Below, piece after piece: positions 15,842 to 25,572 of a DNA stretch of 39,142 nucleotides. The DNA comes from Crinalium epipsammum PCC 9333 (GTDB taxonomy: Bacteria; Cyanobacteriota; Cyanobacteriia; Cyanobacteriales; PCC-9333), in assembly GCF_000317495.1 (NCBI RefSeq), contig NC_019736.1, positions 1 to 39,142 of the forward strand, written 5' to 3'. The translations under genes were made by a program, and so were the position numbers. The notes beneath the pieces are model-generated. The model made no database searches. It was given only the letters and a program-made list of their open reading frames with translations, and had not been told where the DNA came from. Each line of letters opens with the position of its first letter. Position 1 is the stretch's first letter.

Positions 15842-16393
15842 GGTAAGCAACAAAAAGCTTGAGCTTGGTGCAAGGCATTAAGTTACACATAATGACAAAC
15901 TGCTCGATTGTTATGCAAAGTTAGTCAGTGTTAGACAGGGTTCGGACATTTGACGCTAACAAAAGCCTAACGGCTTCTTGTACTACACTATCAGTCAATA
16001 TTAGACAAGATTAAAAGTCTGTAGATCTGCTATCGCAGTGTAAACAAGGTGCAGTTTTTTTCACTTGTAACAGGTAAGTGTGTGCCATTCGCATATTGCA
16101 GCAAGGAATCAAGATGCAGTAGAACTGTCAGAAAGTGCAAAACTAGAGAGCAATTGCAATACAGCAAGGCAGTAATCAGTTGCAATGCAATAGGGCAGTC
16201 CTAGATAGCCGTGCAACAGTGAAAAAAGACTTCAACAAGTCTGGTATTTTTCGGAAAGCACCGCGATAGCGGGGTGTTACTTATTGCAAGACATTAACTT
16301 ACACAAACTACTCATGTTACTTACTGCAAAACATTGTCTTACAGATTCCAACAGTGTAATCTAGTTGTTATACACTGCAATCATTTGTCAGAC
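15840..16393. repeat. Motif-rich leader 2 and gap before the RHH gene
   Basis: 15840-15954 is a diverged copy of 14495-14609 (shared GGTAAGCAA, AAGGCATTAA, TTACAC, TTAGTCAGTGT and GACATTTGACG in order). TGTTAGACA is at 15929. Nearer the RHH gene are TGTCTTACA (16335), TGTTATACA (16366) and TGTCAGACA (16386), the last overlapping the ATG at 16394. A hairpin AGACTT-CAAC-AAGTCT lies at 16227-16242. No gene is visible in this stretch. Confidence 0.65.
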
Positions 16394-16726
16394 ATGGCGA
16401 AAACTCCCAGTTCCTCTGTATCTGAATCGGTAACTTTGAGAATACCTAATGAGCTATTTGCTCAAATCAAAGCTTATGCTGGTTCCCATACCAGGGGGAA
16501 CAGATCTCAGGCGATTTTAGAGTTGTTAGAAACTGGCTTGGATGCTGTTAGTACTCAGTCAAGTGAGCCACTGCAAGACAATCAATTACAAGTGCAAGTC
16601 AGTGAGACGCAACAGACTGTAACTGCACTTTCTGAGCAGGTAAGCCAATTAAGTCAGCTAGTGCAAGATACTGTATTGCAACGTCTAACATTAATGGAGA
16701 CTGAACTGGGGGAGTTAAGCGCCTGA
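16394..16726 (+). CDS. Ribbon-helix-helix DNA-binding protein, probably frameshifted near its end
   Basis: I choose ATG 16394 (MAKTPSSSVSESVTLRIPNE) over the earlier start at 16334 because the ribbon-helix-helix pattern begins there: strand SVTLRIP, helix NELFAQIKAYAG, turn, helix NRSQAILELLETGL. A Gln-rich coiled coil follows. The frame stops at 16726, but in the -1 frame coding continues for 49 codons (LRDEADSFRQPIEELEALRD, then LKLGRQAPGYKAAQKALEQF) to TAG 16872. That tail resembles the normal C-terminus of such cyanobacterial plasmid proteins, so a frameshift near 16715-16724 is likely. No slippery heptamer is present. TGTCAGACA overlaps its start codon and suggests autoregulation. Confidence 0.65.
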   Translation: MAKTPSSSVSESVTLRIPNELFAQIKAYAGSHTRGNRSQAILELLETGLDAVSTQSSEPLQDNQLQVQVSETQQTVTALSEQVSQLSQLVQDTVLQRLTLMETELGELSA

Positions 16727-16872
16727 GAGATGAAGCGGATTCTTTCAGGCAACCGATTGAAGAGTTGGAAGCACTACGCGATAGTGTTCTATCAGGGCTG
16801 AAGTTAGGAAGACAAGCACCAGGGTATAAAGCGGCTCAAAAAGCTTTGGAGCAGTTTATAAAAGTCATTTAG
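16723..16872 (+). pseudogene. Out-of-frame C-terminal part of the RHH protein
   Basis: Forty-nine codons in the -1 frame after the RHH gene, reading LRDEADSFRQPIEELEALRD and onwards, ending QKALEQFIKVI. They have no start signal of their own and continue the coiled-coil character of the upstream protein. A single indel near 16715-16724 would restore one protein of about 158 residues. A sequencing error is the alternative. Confidence 0.6.
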
Positions 16873-17161
16873 CTGTTTAACAAGAGCCTAGCGGCTTAGT
16901 GTAATAGATTGTCATAAATCTGAATAAGCAGAATAAACAAGAGCGTGTTTTTGCACTTTAAACCTTGTGAGTGTGCAGTGATTACAGTAGCGACAATATT
17001 AATGCAGTAAAACAATTGCAGCATAACTGTTAGGAAGTGACGCGATCGCGCATACCAATCCTATTCCCTACCGCATCATACTCATACAACCTGCTGAATC
17101 CTAGCTGATTGGTATCTTTCACACTTACGGTCTAGAGAGTGTTAAATAATATTAGTCAAGG

Positions 17162-17440
17162 CTACTTTTTGGGTGCAGTTCCCAGTTCTTTCTCAATCCG
17201 TTGCAGTTTAGTATTTGTCCAATCCAACCTTTCATAAATGCTTTGCAGGTAGGTCATGGTTTGGTAATAATCATACTGCTGAACAAATTTAAAGCTGGCT
17301 ATATTCAAGACAAGCATCAGGAAGCTATAGCCAATAACTCTACGGAATTCTTCGCCCCAAGTCTTCTCAAAGTTCGAGGTCTGAGCTTTTGTTGTATCTA
17401 TTCCCGCACAATGGGGACATACACTATTAGATAAATTCCG
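17162..17440 (-). pseudogene. 5'-truncated small membrane protein gene
   Basis: The minus strand is open from 17440 to the stop at 17162-17164 and reads SVCPHCAGIDTTKAQTSNFE, then a hydrophobic segment (VIGYSFLMLVLNIASF), then a charged coiled-coil end (LDWTNTKLQRIEKELGTAPK). It looks like real protein: a CxxC half zinc ribbon, one membrane segment and a coiled coil. No ATG, GTG or TTG exists before the hydrophobic segment and an in-frame stop precedes it, so the N-terminus seems lost. The + strand frame in the same place looks less like protein. Function unknown. The 290 bases between the RHH tail and this fragment hold no gene. Confidence 0.4.
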
Positions 17441-17615
17441 CTATTTACAATCTTGTATGTGTCAGAAAATCAGTTATGTTCATTGGTTTGAGGAGATGAT
17501 GTTTTGTTGACTAATTTAGGCTTTAGAGAGTTAGTGTAACTAGCAATGTAAAGTTTTGTATCCGTGTTCAACACTTCTGCTTAATATAGGTTTACAGTTC
17601 TTTTGAAGAAAATGC

Positions 17616-17649
17616 AAAAACTCCCCGATGGTTTGAGCACATTGGGGAG
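17616..17649 (-). terminator. Rho-independent terminator after the proline-rich secreted gene
   Basis: On the minus strand CTCCCCAATG (17649-17640) pairs with CATCGGGGAG (17630-17621) with one mismatch, followed by TTTTT (17620-17616). It is 20 bases after the stop of the 17670-17993 gene. The DNA from 17441 to 17615 shows no gene. Confidence 0.85.
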
Positions 17650-17669
17650 GTGACTTGATCCATTTCTAA

Positions 17670-17993
17670 CTATTTTGCCTGAGGAAGTCCGAGGAATTTT
17701 GAAGAAGATGGAGATGGCTCTTCGCTTTCCGATGGTGTAGTGGGGGTTTCTCCGGGATTTCGAGGGACACGGGGATCAGTAATGGTTGGATCAGTTGTTG
17801 GAGATAGCACGGGTAAAACTGGTTCATCGTCGGGCGCACACTCACCAGTGTCAACTCCAAGCAATCGACAAAGCAATATTCTAATGATCGGCGTCTTTGC
17901 TTCGCTAGGTTGTGCAAATCCAAAGACCATCGCGAAAACCAATGCAAAAGCGAACATGAGAGGAGCAATAAAGGTTTGAAGTGATTTACGCAT
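17670..17993 (-). CDS. Small secreted proline-rich protein
   Basis: This 107-residue protein has a clear signal peptide: MRKSLQTFIAPLMFAFALVF, more hydrophobic residues, and a likely cleavage site after PSEA. The mature part has two cysteines (LLCRLLGVDTGEC) and a Pro/Thr/Ser/Glu-rich tail of about 55 residues. I do not recognise a family. The start is supported by GGAG 10 bases upstream on the minus strand, and a strong terminator follows. The secreted lectin-fold gene 200 bases upstream has the same direction, so both may act outside the cytoplasm, but a hairpin-rich gap separates them. Confidence 0.65.
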   Translation of the reverse strand: MRKSLQTFIAPLMFAFALVFAMVFGFAQPSEAKTPIIRILLCRLLGVDTGECAPDDEPVLPVLSPTTDPTITDPRVPRNPGETPTTPSESEEPSPSSSKFLGLPQAK

Positions 17994-18050
17994 GGGTCAG
18001 ACTCTCCAAAAACAATAGGTTTATCAATGCTTCATCCGAGATTTAGGAAA

Positions 18051-18159
18051 GGAGCAGGAATTCCTGCTCCAACATCGGCATACTTTTTAGGCATCGTCTA
18101 AGCGATGTAAATCTTTAGAAAAACGCAATCACAGTTGCAACACTTTGCCTAAGGCAAAG
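18051..18159. repeat. Two palindromes between the secreted protein genes
   Basis: GGAGCAGGAATTCCTGCTCC (18051-18070) is a perfect 20-bp palindrome. CTTTGCCT-A-AGGCAAAG (18143-18159) is a second hairpin with 8-bp arms. Neither is followed by a clear T run, so operator, RNA-stability or terminator roles remain open. Confidence 0.7.
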
Positions 18160-18192
18160 CCACTTGGCTCTGCCTCGACTAATCAGACCTAT

Positions 18193-18879
18193 TTACAGCT
18201 TTCTGAATTCAACGATGAAGCCGTTTCCGTGCTTCTTGCACTCTTTGTCTTTCCATGTGCCATCAGCTCGCATCATTCCACAATTTTCACACCCTGTTTC
18301 TAGTTGGGGATTCCGGTTCAAAGTAAATGAAGAGCTATCCCCGTTTGTTGTGAAAGTGACACCATTGAAGAAATTCACGAGTGTGCATCTTGTTGGTACC
18401 CCATTTTTTTGGTCGTCCGGTTCTCCGGCTGCCCATCCCTGCCACGTAACTGAACGCTGATTAAGTAGTTTCCAATTGTGGCCCGGGGATTTTGCGCCTG
18501 GGGCTTGGTACATTCCTATCCAGTCTTCATTAGGCCTCAAGGCATTCTTGATGAAATCATTCTCTGTTGGTGTATTCGGAGTAGCAAGGAAGCCTTTGTG
18601 GATTTTTCCGTTGCGGGTTATCTGAAGGGTTTCAGCGTACTTTCTTGCCTCATTCCACGACATGGACTTAAACGGCTCACCGGAAAACTGGGCGTAATAT
18701 CCATTGTTCTCTGGAAAGGGACCTACTACAGGTCCTTTGTACTCTTCGGCGGCTTTAGCTGCTGGAGTTTGGAAATGGATGCCAGACATATTAATGCTTG
18801 GCATCCCCAGCATGACACTGGTCAGGTAGAGCGTTGCGGTGATTACTGCTTGGGTCAATGCAGACATAGTTGTAGCCAT
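18193..18879 (-). CDS. Secreted C-type lectin-like protein
   Basis: The 228-residue product has an N-terminal hydrophobic segment (residues about 8-30) that can serve as a signal peptide, with a possible cleavage site near AKAAEE. The rest follows the C-type lectin fold: a Tyr/Trp-rich start, WNEARKYAE, DWIGMYQAP, VTWQGWAAGEPDD (the usual EPN is EPD here), RCTLVNF, and GTWKDKECKKHGNGFIVEF, the classic W-D-C-F-I-E ending. Such domains bind sugars or proteins, often with calcium. AGGAG lies 8 bases before the ATG. No reverse transcriptase or template repeat is present, so it is not a recognisable diversity-generating retroelement target. Confidence 0.7.
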   Translation of the reverse strand: MATTMSALTQAVITATLYLTSVMLGMPSINMSGIHFQTPAAKAAEEYKGPVVGPFPENNGYYAQFSGEPFKSMSWNEARKYAETLQITRNGKIHKGFLATPNTPTENDFIKNALRPNEDWIGMYQAPGAKSPGHNWKLLNQRSVTWQGWAAGEPDDQKNGVPTRCTLVNFFNGVTFTTNGDSSSFTLNRNPQLETGCENCGMMRADGTWKDKECKKHGNGFIVEFRKL

Positions 18880-18929
18880 GATTAGATCTCCTAAAAAACA
18901 AATAAGGAATAGGTAAAATTTTTTGTTCT

Positions 18930-19085
18930 CTGTCCTAGCTCTTCGTTCTGCGGTCTACGCTCGTCCTTGGACTTGAACCTCTCATCCCTCTAGGTGGCTC
19001 GCCTGTTACCTCCTGCTCTGTTGCCTTCCCTAGATCCCTGGTTTGTTCGCCTCCCGCCGCTCAGCTTTGACTTGACACGGTAGTT
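18930..19085 (-). other. GC-rich leader upstream of the lectin gene, possibly structured RNA
   Basis: In an AT-rich gap this stretch is clearly richer in G and C. Read on the minus strand it contains recurring words such as GGAGGCGAACA, AGGCAACA and AGGTAACAGG, and GGTTCAAGTCC, which resembles a tRNA T-arm, although no cloverleaf can be drawn. It is directly upstream of the lectin gene. An untranslated leader or a relic of another element is possible. Confidence 0.3.
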
Positions 19086-19287
19086 ACGGGAATCAGAGTT
19101 GTTGATATTCAGTTGTCATGGTTCAGTTTGATTGAGTGATTTTCTCTCTTGTCTCCGAGATGTGTTTCACTCGTTCTTCTATTTGTTTCTATGTTTATTG
19201 CAACATAGATTTTTTCAGGTAATTTTGTTGTGCAGTAAGATTCTCAAAGAGAGTTTTACAGACTTAATAGAGACTTTTAACTATTAG

Positions 19288-19348
19288 TTTTGTGTAGAAC
19301 TATGCACAAGAATTAGCCTGTTTATGGGTTTGTGCAAATTTAATCACA
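19288..19348. repeat. Left 61-bp imperfect inverted repeat of the AAA cassette
   Basis: It starts with TTTTGTGTA at the outer end and holds ATGGGTTTGTGCAAA (19324-19338) and TCACA. It matches the reverse complement of 25573-25633 without gaps at 42 of 61 positions, including 9/9 at the outer end and 15/15 in the core. Confidence 0.65.
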
Positions 19349-19400
19349 GCAAAACATGGATGCTTTTAATACGGCATTCCTATGAACATTAGTATGGTTT

Positions 19401-19571
19401 TATAGAACCCATTTGAGATCTAATTCTGGAAGCAGAAGCCTTGCAACTAGCTGGATTTTCCCATTTTCTGGCAGAAAACGGTTTTGCTGAACAGGCTCTA
19501 TCGTTGATCACTTAACGACGGCTTACTTCAAAGCTAAGTACCACAGGGAAAGATGTCAAATGGGTTCTATA
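19401..19571. mobile_element. MITE-like element with 16-bp perfect terminal inverted repeats
   Basis: TATAGAACCCATTTGA (19401-19416) and TCAAATGGGTTCTATA (19556-19571) are exact reverse complements bounding 171 bp without a long open frame. The TATA ends could include a TA target duplication. It looks like a non-autonomous transposable element; no partner transposase is visible in the window. The rest of the 18880-19806 gap holds no gene I can support. Confidence 0.5.
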
Positions 19572-19806
19572 TATGTAGTTGCTTTTAAAAACCCATTAGA
19601 GGAACCACCAAGCTCTATTTGTTGTAAATGCGCTTCTATTGAGCTTGGAGAGCAAATCCCAGACAAGCGACATCGCCCCTTGATTCATTAATTCTGAGGG
19701 TGCGAGTAGTAATGGGCTAGAAAACTGGGTTAAGCGTGTTTCCTACAATCGCAATAAATTGCTGATTTTATTTTAACGCGAATTTTTTAATTCTTATTCC
19801 TATCCA

Positions 19807-22800
19807 CTAGCTATTATCACAGTTATTATCAGGAATAATCAACAAATCTGAGGAAATAAATAATGAATCTATTTTTTTGGTAGTGAAAGGATTTTTACCT
19901 ACTTCAAGTTGCTTAATCCAAGGTTGTATTCTTTCTTTTTTCTTAGTCAATGAAACCCTATCGTAGAGTAAATTGCAGTACTCGCTTCTACCTTTGAGAT
20001 ATTCAGGTTGAACATTATTATATTTATTTAAATCGGTTTGAATGCTTTTTAATTTATCATCAACCAATTGTAAACTTTTCTTAAAATCTTCAAGAGCACC
20101 TTCTGTATCTCCAGTTAGTGTTTTAGCTAAAGCACGACTTTCTAGATAATTAAATAATTCTTCTGATTTAGGTTCTACAGCTTTGTCACAGGCACTAAGT
20201 ACTTCTTTAGCGTAGCCATCTAAACTTCCTAGCCAACAAAGCGTATTCCAATAATTTTGGCTAATAAACGATGGAGCGAGCTTTTCGGCTTCTTGGAAAT
20301 ATGCTATTGCTTGCTTTACATTGCCCCCATGCAACACTATCTCTCCATACTTTAATTGAGTTTGAGCCGCAATTTTTTTTGCAGCCGTTTTCGGCTCAAA
20401 GTTGAGTTGAGGGTTTTGTTTTTTTGCTATCTCAAACTTTTTGACTGCTTCATCAATATTACCAGCTTGAGCGAGTTCTTTTCCTTCTGCTAACCAATCT
20501 CGTTCAATACCTTTACAAGGGTAGCCTTCTGTTTGATTAACTTCAGTATGGGTATCTAAATAGTTTCTTAGTAAATGACATCCTTGGACTAATAAATTAT
20601 CTAAGGTCAACTCTGATAAAATTTGTTTCTGGCCGCTATCTAGATGCCATAAAATGGTTGTTCCATCTCTACTCGTAGAGGCAAGTATCTTGCCGTCGGA
20701 ACTAAAACTAAGATCGGAAGCTTCGTGACCTTCGAGAGTTTTTAATAACCGACCGTCTTCTACATTCCAAAGTTTGATAGTCTTATCTTCACTGGCAGAT
20801 GCCAGAGTTTTTCCATCTGGACTAAATTTAATATTCCAGACCCCGTCGGTATGTTCTCCCAAGACTTCTTGTGGAAGATCTAAAGTTTTAATATCTATAA
20901 TTTTAGATTTTAGATCTTTGTTCTGTATTCTCCAGAGCTTCACAAGACCACTTGTAGTTCCTACCGCAATAAATTCACCATTAGGGCTAAAATCTAGACT
21001 ACTAGCGTCTTGAGAACTCATAGATCTCCGTTGTGAACCAGATAATGACCAAGAATAAAAATGAATTAACCCGTCCAAACTAATAGAGACTAACATCTTT
21101 GCATCAGGACTAAAGCTTACATCAGAAATAGGAGCAGGAGCTTTTTTACTGTACTCTAAAGTCCGTAATTCCCGGCAGTTTTGTACATCCCACAGTTTTA
21201 TGACACCATCGGCACTTGTAGATGCTAGGACTTTTCCATTTAAACTAAAATCAAGGGACCACACCGATGCCTTATGACCTTTTAGAGTGCATATTTCTTG
21301 ACCATATAGAGACAAAAATTTTATAGTTTTGTCAGTATTAGCATAAGCTAATATCTTGCCATCTGGGCTAAATTGGATATCGTGGATTACGCCTTTTTTT
21401 TGTGAATGTGAAGTTTGGGTAACTTTAAAACTTCGTATAAGTTGACCTTCTAAATTCCATAAATTGATAGTTGTGTTTTGTCCAACAGCCACAGTTTTAT
21501 TCTTAGGATTGATATCAACCCTAATAGGATAATCTTCAAAGTTTGAACACTTTAAATTATAAAATAGGGCAAAATCTGGACAGCTTATCTCATCAAGTGA
21601 CCGCTCTTTCCGATTCTCTAATGACCAAATTTTGATGTTTCCTTCTAAACTTCCCGATACAAGAACTTTAGCATCGGGACTAAAATTAAAGCTCGTAACC
21701 GGAGACTTGTGTCCTTTAAACGTTTTTATTTCTTCTCCATCTAAAGCAAAAAGCGTGATAGTGCCATCAGCATTACCGGCAGCAAGCGTATATCCATCAT
21801 GGCTGAATCTAATGCTGGTAATATTATTCTTCTGTTTAAAGGTGCGTAGTTCCTTGCCATCTAGGCTCCAAAATTTGATCTGATTTTGACTAGCTGCGGC
21901 AATCATCCTACCGTGTGGACTCCAACTAATGCTTTCTATATCGCCAATGTGTTTTGGAAAGGTTTGCAGAAGTTGACCATTTGTTACATTAAAAAGTCGA
22001 ACGGTATTGTCCTTTCCACCTGAAGCGAGTGTTTTGCCATTAGGACTGAATCGGAGACTGGTAACAGCTTTTTCATTATTATTTATGTTCTTAAATTTAC
22101 TATGTTGGAATCTTCTTAATTTTTTATTATTCACCAAGTTGTAAAAATTAATATATCCGTTAGGACCTCCACTGGCAGTTATCTGGAGGTTAGAGTCAGT
22201 AGCTATAGGAATGCATTCATTTGACTGACATGTTAAGTTTAGTTTATAAAAATAACTTGTGTTTCCCTTTAATCTGAAAAAAGCTCTATGAATTCCATCA
22301 CGTCCTTTAATTACCTCCTTTGAAGTTTCCAGAAGCTTCCCATTCACATCCCACACTTGATACCTACCATCTAGTACTCCATAGCTGGCAGTGGCGAACA
22401 CTTTTGCATTAGGACTCCAACCAATGCTATGAACTGTCATATTTTTATAAGCCGGAAAGGAATTGATTTCGTCCAAACTGTAAATAGTTTTTCTTAATGT
22501 AGTCACAACCCTTTCTTTTGTTTCTGAGTTAGCAAAAGCCCCTGGTTGTTTTAATTGATTTGCTGCTTTCATAACTGTCAAAAGCGCAGTTAATTGTTCA
22601 CCTTTATAAAATTCTTGCTTTGAAATTTCTAATTTTTTGTTAATTTCCCTTTCTTGCTCGACCCGTCTCCATTGAGTAAAACTTATCAAAATCAAGACAC
22701 AACTTACAAACACAGTTACTAAAAAAAACAAGTTTGCTTTTTTCTGTTTTTTATCCAATTTAGCCAAAGCTTTTTTTTGGCTAGAAACTATAAACTCCGA

Positions 22801-24054
22801 CTCCGATCTGCTCAAAAGTTTACCATCTGCCCATTCCAGGACTTTCTGTAATTCTTGCTCTTGTAGTAGCTTAGATTCATCCTGTCGGTGAGAAATTTCC
22901 CAATCCTTTAGTGCTTTATTAAAGAAAGAAGGGCGTAACTTAGCTAACTGCTCTTCAACCCAATCTTTATTAAAAACCTGCTCATAGATAGGGTTATAAC
23001 CCTTTAATTTATCTACCCGCTTAACTACTAATCCAGATAGCTTTAATTCTATCTGTTCTGGACTATCATCAGCAGCGCTCGCCCCTTTCTGTAAAATTTC
23101 CTGATATAAACCCAACAATCTGCCAGCACGTTCTTTACCCACTAAAAAGCGACTTTCAATAGTCTTAAAATGGACGGGTTCATCATTTGATTGCCAATTG
23201 TCAATTAAATAAAATCTTACTAACTGCTCAATCCTAATTTTTTCCTCTCCTGCTTGTATAATCTCTCCTCGATCTTCCTGCACTAATTTACACAATTTTT
23301 GAGTTAAAAAAGGTTGTCCCCCCGTCCAGTACAGTATTTCCTTCAGTACCGCTTGAGGATTTTTAGCCTTTTCTGCTAACCCTTCCGCTAATACTTCCGA
23401 CTTCTCAAACTCTAATCCCTCCAGTTCGATTCCTTCGCCAATATTAAAAGGAGTTTTATTAGGATCTCGAATCAACCCTGAAGGTGTCGCCACTCCTAAC
23501 AAGACAAAATTCAGTCGCTCATAAGCAGGATTATCAACTCGCAGGTTGTAACACGCTCGAATTAAAGCAAAAAAGTCACTAACACCGAAATCAAGATTGA
23601 GGACGCTATCAATCTCATCAATGAAAATGACAACTTTCTCTCCTGAAACGCAAACCAAGATCACATCTTCTAGATACAGATATAACTGCTGTAGAGGGGA
23701 TAACTGCTCCTGTTCTGCTAACCAATCTTTCAAGTTTAATTGGGCAGTTAATTTAAAATTTCGGTGTAATTGGAGGATAATGGCTCGATACCACTTTTCA
23801 GGGGTGATTCCTTCACTGCCAATTGTGGTCAAGTCAAGAGAGGCACAACTAATCTTTTCCGCTTTAAGTTGCTCCACCATTCGCACTCGGAGACTCGACT
23901 TGCCCATCTGTCGGCAGTTAAACACATAGCAGAATTTTCCGGCTTTGAGAGCCGCATACAAGTTGTCATCGGCTTGTCGCCGGACATAGGGAGCATCGAC
24001 GGTTAAACTCCCGCCGACTTGATATTCATAGGTATGACTGTTAGATGAACTCAT
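19807..24054 (-). CDS. AAA-like NTPase with membrane segment, WD40 repeats and TPR-like tail
   Basis: This 1415-residue protein has, in order: an AAA-like P-loop domain (about 1-370; Walker A region [10 protein letters not shown], Walker B region [12 protein letters not shown]), a linker, one membrane segment (about 440-460, [17 protein letters not shown]), thirteen or so WD40 repeats (about 540-1150, e.g. [20 protein letters not shown]), enough for two seven-bladed propellers, and a TPR-like helical tail (about 1200-1370, including [20 protein letters not shown]). The AAA-like domain belongs to a group common in cyanobacteria (AAA_35 type). WD40 propellers usually bind protein partners, so a membrane-anchored sensor or scaffold is likely. 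It follows the 24102-25412 gene by 47 bases on the same strand. Confidence 0.85.
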   Translation of the reverse strand: MSSSNSHTYEYQVGGSLTVDAPYVRRQADDNLYAALKAGKFCYVFNCRQMGKSSLRVRMVEQLKAEKISCASLDLTTIGSEGITPEKWYRAIILQLHRNFKLTAQLNLKDWLAEQEQLSPLQQLYLYLEDVILVCVSGEKVVIFIDEIDSVLNLDFGVSDFFALIRACYNLRVDNPAYERLNFVLLGVATPSGLIRDPNKTPFNIGEGIELEGLEFEKSEVLAEGLAEKAKNPQAVLKEILYWTGGQPFLTQKLCKLVQEDRGEIIQAGEEKIRIEQLVRFYLIDNWQSNDEPVHFKTIESRFLVGKERAGRLLGLYQEILQKGASAADDSPEQIELKLSGLVVKRVDKLKGYNPIYEQVFNKDWVEEQLAKLRPSFFNKALKDWEISHRQDESKLLQEQELQKVLEWADGKLLSRSESEFIVSSQKKALAKLDKKQKKANLFFLVTVFVSCVLILISFTQWRRVEQEREINKKLEISKQEFYKGEQLTALLTVMKAANQLKQPGAFANSETKERVVTTLRKTIYSLDEINSFPAYKNMTVHSIGWSPNAKVFATASYGVLDGRYQVWDVNGKLLETSKEVIKGRDGIHRAFFRLKGNTSYFYKLNLTCQSNECIPIATDSNLQITASGGPNGYINFYNLVNNKKLRRFQHSKFKNINNNEKAVTSLRFSPNGKTLASGGKDNTVRLFNVTNGQLLQTFPKHIGDIESISWSPHGRMIAAASQNQIKFWSLDGKELRTFKQKNNITSIRFSHDGYTLAAGNADGTITLFALDGEEIKTFKGHKSPVTSFNFSPDAKVLVSGSLEGNIKIWSLENRKERSLDEISCPDFALFYNLKCSNFEDYPIRVDINPKNKTVAVGQNTTINLWNLEGQLIRSFKVTQTSHSQKKGVIHDIQFSPDGKILAYANTDKTIKFLSLYGQEICTLKGHKASVWSLDFSLNGKVLASTSADGVIKLWDVQNCRELRTLEYSKKAPAPISDVSFSPDAKMLVSISLDGLIHFYSWSLSGSQRRSMSSQDASSLDFSPNGEFIAVGTTSGLVKLWRIQNKDLKSKIIDIKTLDLPQEVLGEHTDGVWNIKFSPDGKTLASASEDKTIKLWNVEDGRLLKTLEGHEASDLSFSSDGKILASTSRDGTTILWHLDSGQKQILSELTLDNLLVQGCHLLRNYLDTHTEVNQTEGYPCKGIERDWLAEGKELAQAGNIDEAVKKFEIAKKQNPQLNFEPKTAAKKIAAQTQLKYGEIVLHGGNVKQAIAYFQEAEKLAPSFISQNYWNTLCWLGSLDGYAKEVLSACDKAVEPKSEELFNYLESRALAKTLTGDTEGALEDFKKSLQLVDDKLKSIQTDLNKYNNVQPEYLKGRSEYCNLLYDRVSLTKKKERIQPWIKQLEVGKNPFTTKKIDSLFISSDLLIIPDNNCDNS

Positions 24055-24101
24055 AGGTTAAGCCACTCAGCAATATAGAAGACTGAAAACAATTAAGAGC
24101 G

Positions 24102-25412
24102 TCATCCTAGAGATTCTTGGAAGTAGTGCTGATAGAGTTTAGAACTTAGTTTAACTTGGTTGTTATTAAGCTCCACTAACCCTAATCCTTGTAGTTTGTA
24201 ACTTGCCTCTTGTAGCAATTCCACACCCTCTGGAGAGGTTATGACCTTTTTAAAAGCAGCTACGATGGAAGGCTGAGACTCCAAGTTCTCCCGGAGATGT
24301 TCTAAGTGATTGCGATAAATACCTGTAAGAGTTGAAGCTGAGGCTAACAGTTGTTCTAGAGATATCTCCCCCTTCTGGATGTGATAGAGTGCCAGTTGAA
24401 TGAGATAGGGATGTCCCCCCACTAATGCCATTAAACTGTCAACCTCTCGACCTGAAGACCATCTCAATCCATAACACTGCGCTAGCTGCGCTACCTCTTC
24501 CCTCGTCAACTTGGGTAAAATCTTACCCGGCCCTACATTAAAGGGAGATTGATTGCTATTGAGGTTGATGTAGACATCAGTAGCGTAAACTACTACTTGG
24601 CGCAGCTTACTCCAAGTCGCCGGATCGTTGTTGCGCGCCTCGTACCACCCCCGCAACATTGGAAAAAAAGATTCAGCGATCGCCGGATACTCAAATAGTC
24701 TATCTACCTCATCCATCCCTACAACCAAGGGAGTATCCATTGGCTCTAACAAATACATCTGAAAGTAATCAGTACAACAGGTGAGACTGCCAAACAGATC
24801 GCTATCCCACTCATCTAACTGAGGTTTTAGCCCTAGTTTTTTACTCACAGAGGCACAAAACCACTGTAAAAATCGGTCTAAGTCTTTCACAATAGATGTG
24901 TCTACCTGTCGCAGGTTTAAATAGACCGTTCGATAGCCTTCTTGCTCGGCCTTGGCAAGCGTTCGATTGAGCAGAGAGGTTTTTCCCATTTTCTTAGCCC
25001 CCTTAAGCCGTACTAATCCCCCCGGTTTGAGAACTTCTTTAGCGCAATCTTCTTCAATTGAAGGATGAGCAATATAAAAGTTAGAGTCTAAGGCAACAGG
25101 ACGACCGGGAAAGTCTGGCTCTGGTTTCTGAAGGATATAGCGATCGCGCAGCTGGGGAGCCACCCAGTCCGGGTGGTGTTCGATGAACAGATCGATCAAA
25201 TCAGGCCGATAGGAGAGGTGTTCCCCTTCCCCATTAGTGAGGTCAAATACCTTACAGACATTGGAAATGTGTTTTCTCGTCGTGGACTCACTGCTTAGCC
25301 CTAAGGAGTCAGTAATCTCCTTATCCGTCTTTCCAGCTAAAAACTGCTTTAGCACAGGCTTTTGAAACCGGGTAAGTTGCTCTAGGCGATCGTTGAACTC
25401 TACTTTTTTCAT
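24102..25412 (-). CDS. HTH plus AAA-like NTPase, first gene of a two-gene operon
   Basis: This 436-residue protein starts with a LuxR-like helix-turn-helix region (LTRFQKPVLKQFLAGKTDKE, then STTRKHISNVCKVF) of the kind found before AAA-like domains in cyanobacteria (vMAP-N-like). The AAA-like domain follows from about residue 105: Walker A region KGAKKMGKTSLLNR, Walker B region PLVVGMDEVDRLF, and the sensor-like VGGHPYLIQLALYHI that is typical of this group. It is not the membrane type. It and the following AAA-WD40 gene probably form one operon, and both lie inside the 61-bp inverted repeats. It may act as an ATP-dependent switch, with the HTH binding DNA or a protein partner. Confidence 0.85.
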   Translation of the reverse strand: MKKVEFNDRLEQLTRFQKPVLKQFLAGKTDKEITDSLGLSSESTTRKHISNVCKVFDLTNGEGEHLSYRPDLIDLFIEHHPDWVAPQLRDRYILQKPEPDFPGRPVALDSNFYIAHPSIEEDCAKEVLKPGGLVRLKGAKKMGKTSLLNRTLAKAEQEGYRTVYLNLRQVDTSIVKDLDRFLQWFCASVSKKLGLKPQLDEWDSDLFGSLTCCTDYFQMYLLEPMDTPLVVGMDEVDRLFEYPAIAESFFPMLRGWYEARNNDPATWSKLRQVVVYATDVYINLNSNQSPFNVGPGKILPKLTREEVAQLAQCYGLRWSSGREVDSLMALVGGHPYLIQLALYHIQKGEISLEQLLASASTLTGIYRNHLEHLRENLESQPSIVAAFKKVITSPEGVELLQEASYKLQGLGLVELNNNQVKLSSKLYQHYFQESLG

Positions 25413-25572
25413 CTTCCTTTGATCTCCAGTCTTCAGTCAATAACTAGATTCTAATCAGTTCGACTATTTATATATGGTCTAACATAACTGCGACTGGTAA
25501 AAAGGGACATTTCCTCCCTCCCAAATAATGCTATATCTCTTTTTTAACCAATAAAAAGCTCCTAATTCAGTT

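Noticed and set aside
17201-17434. 77-codon + strand frame
   Set aside because: The minus strand gives more protein-like sequence (CxxC, membrane segment, coiled coil), and the + frame has no ribosome binding site.
18478-18885. 135-codon + strand frame
   Set aside because: Antisense shadow of the lectin-fold gene, which has a good ribosome binding site, signal peptide and family motifs.
18950-19040. tRNA gene on the minus strand (GGTTCAAGTCC T-arm-like word)
   Set aside because: The T stem does not pair and no acceptor, D or anticodon stems can be drawn.
18193-19085. Diversity-generating retroelement with lectin-fold target
   Set aside because: No reverse transcriptase and no template/variable repeat pair were found; the C-terminus is an ordinary CTLD ending.
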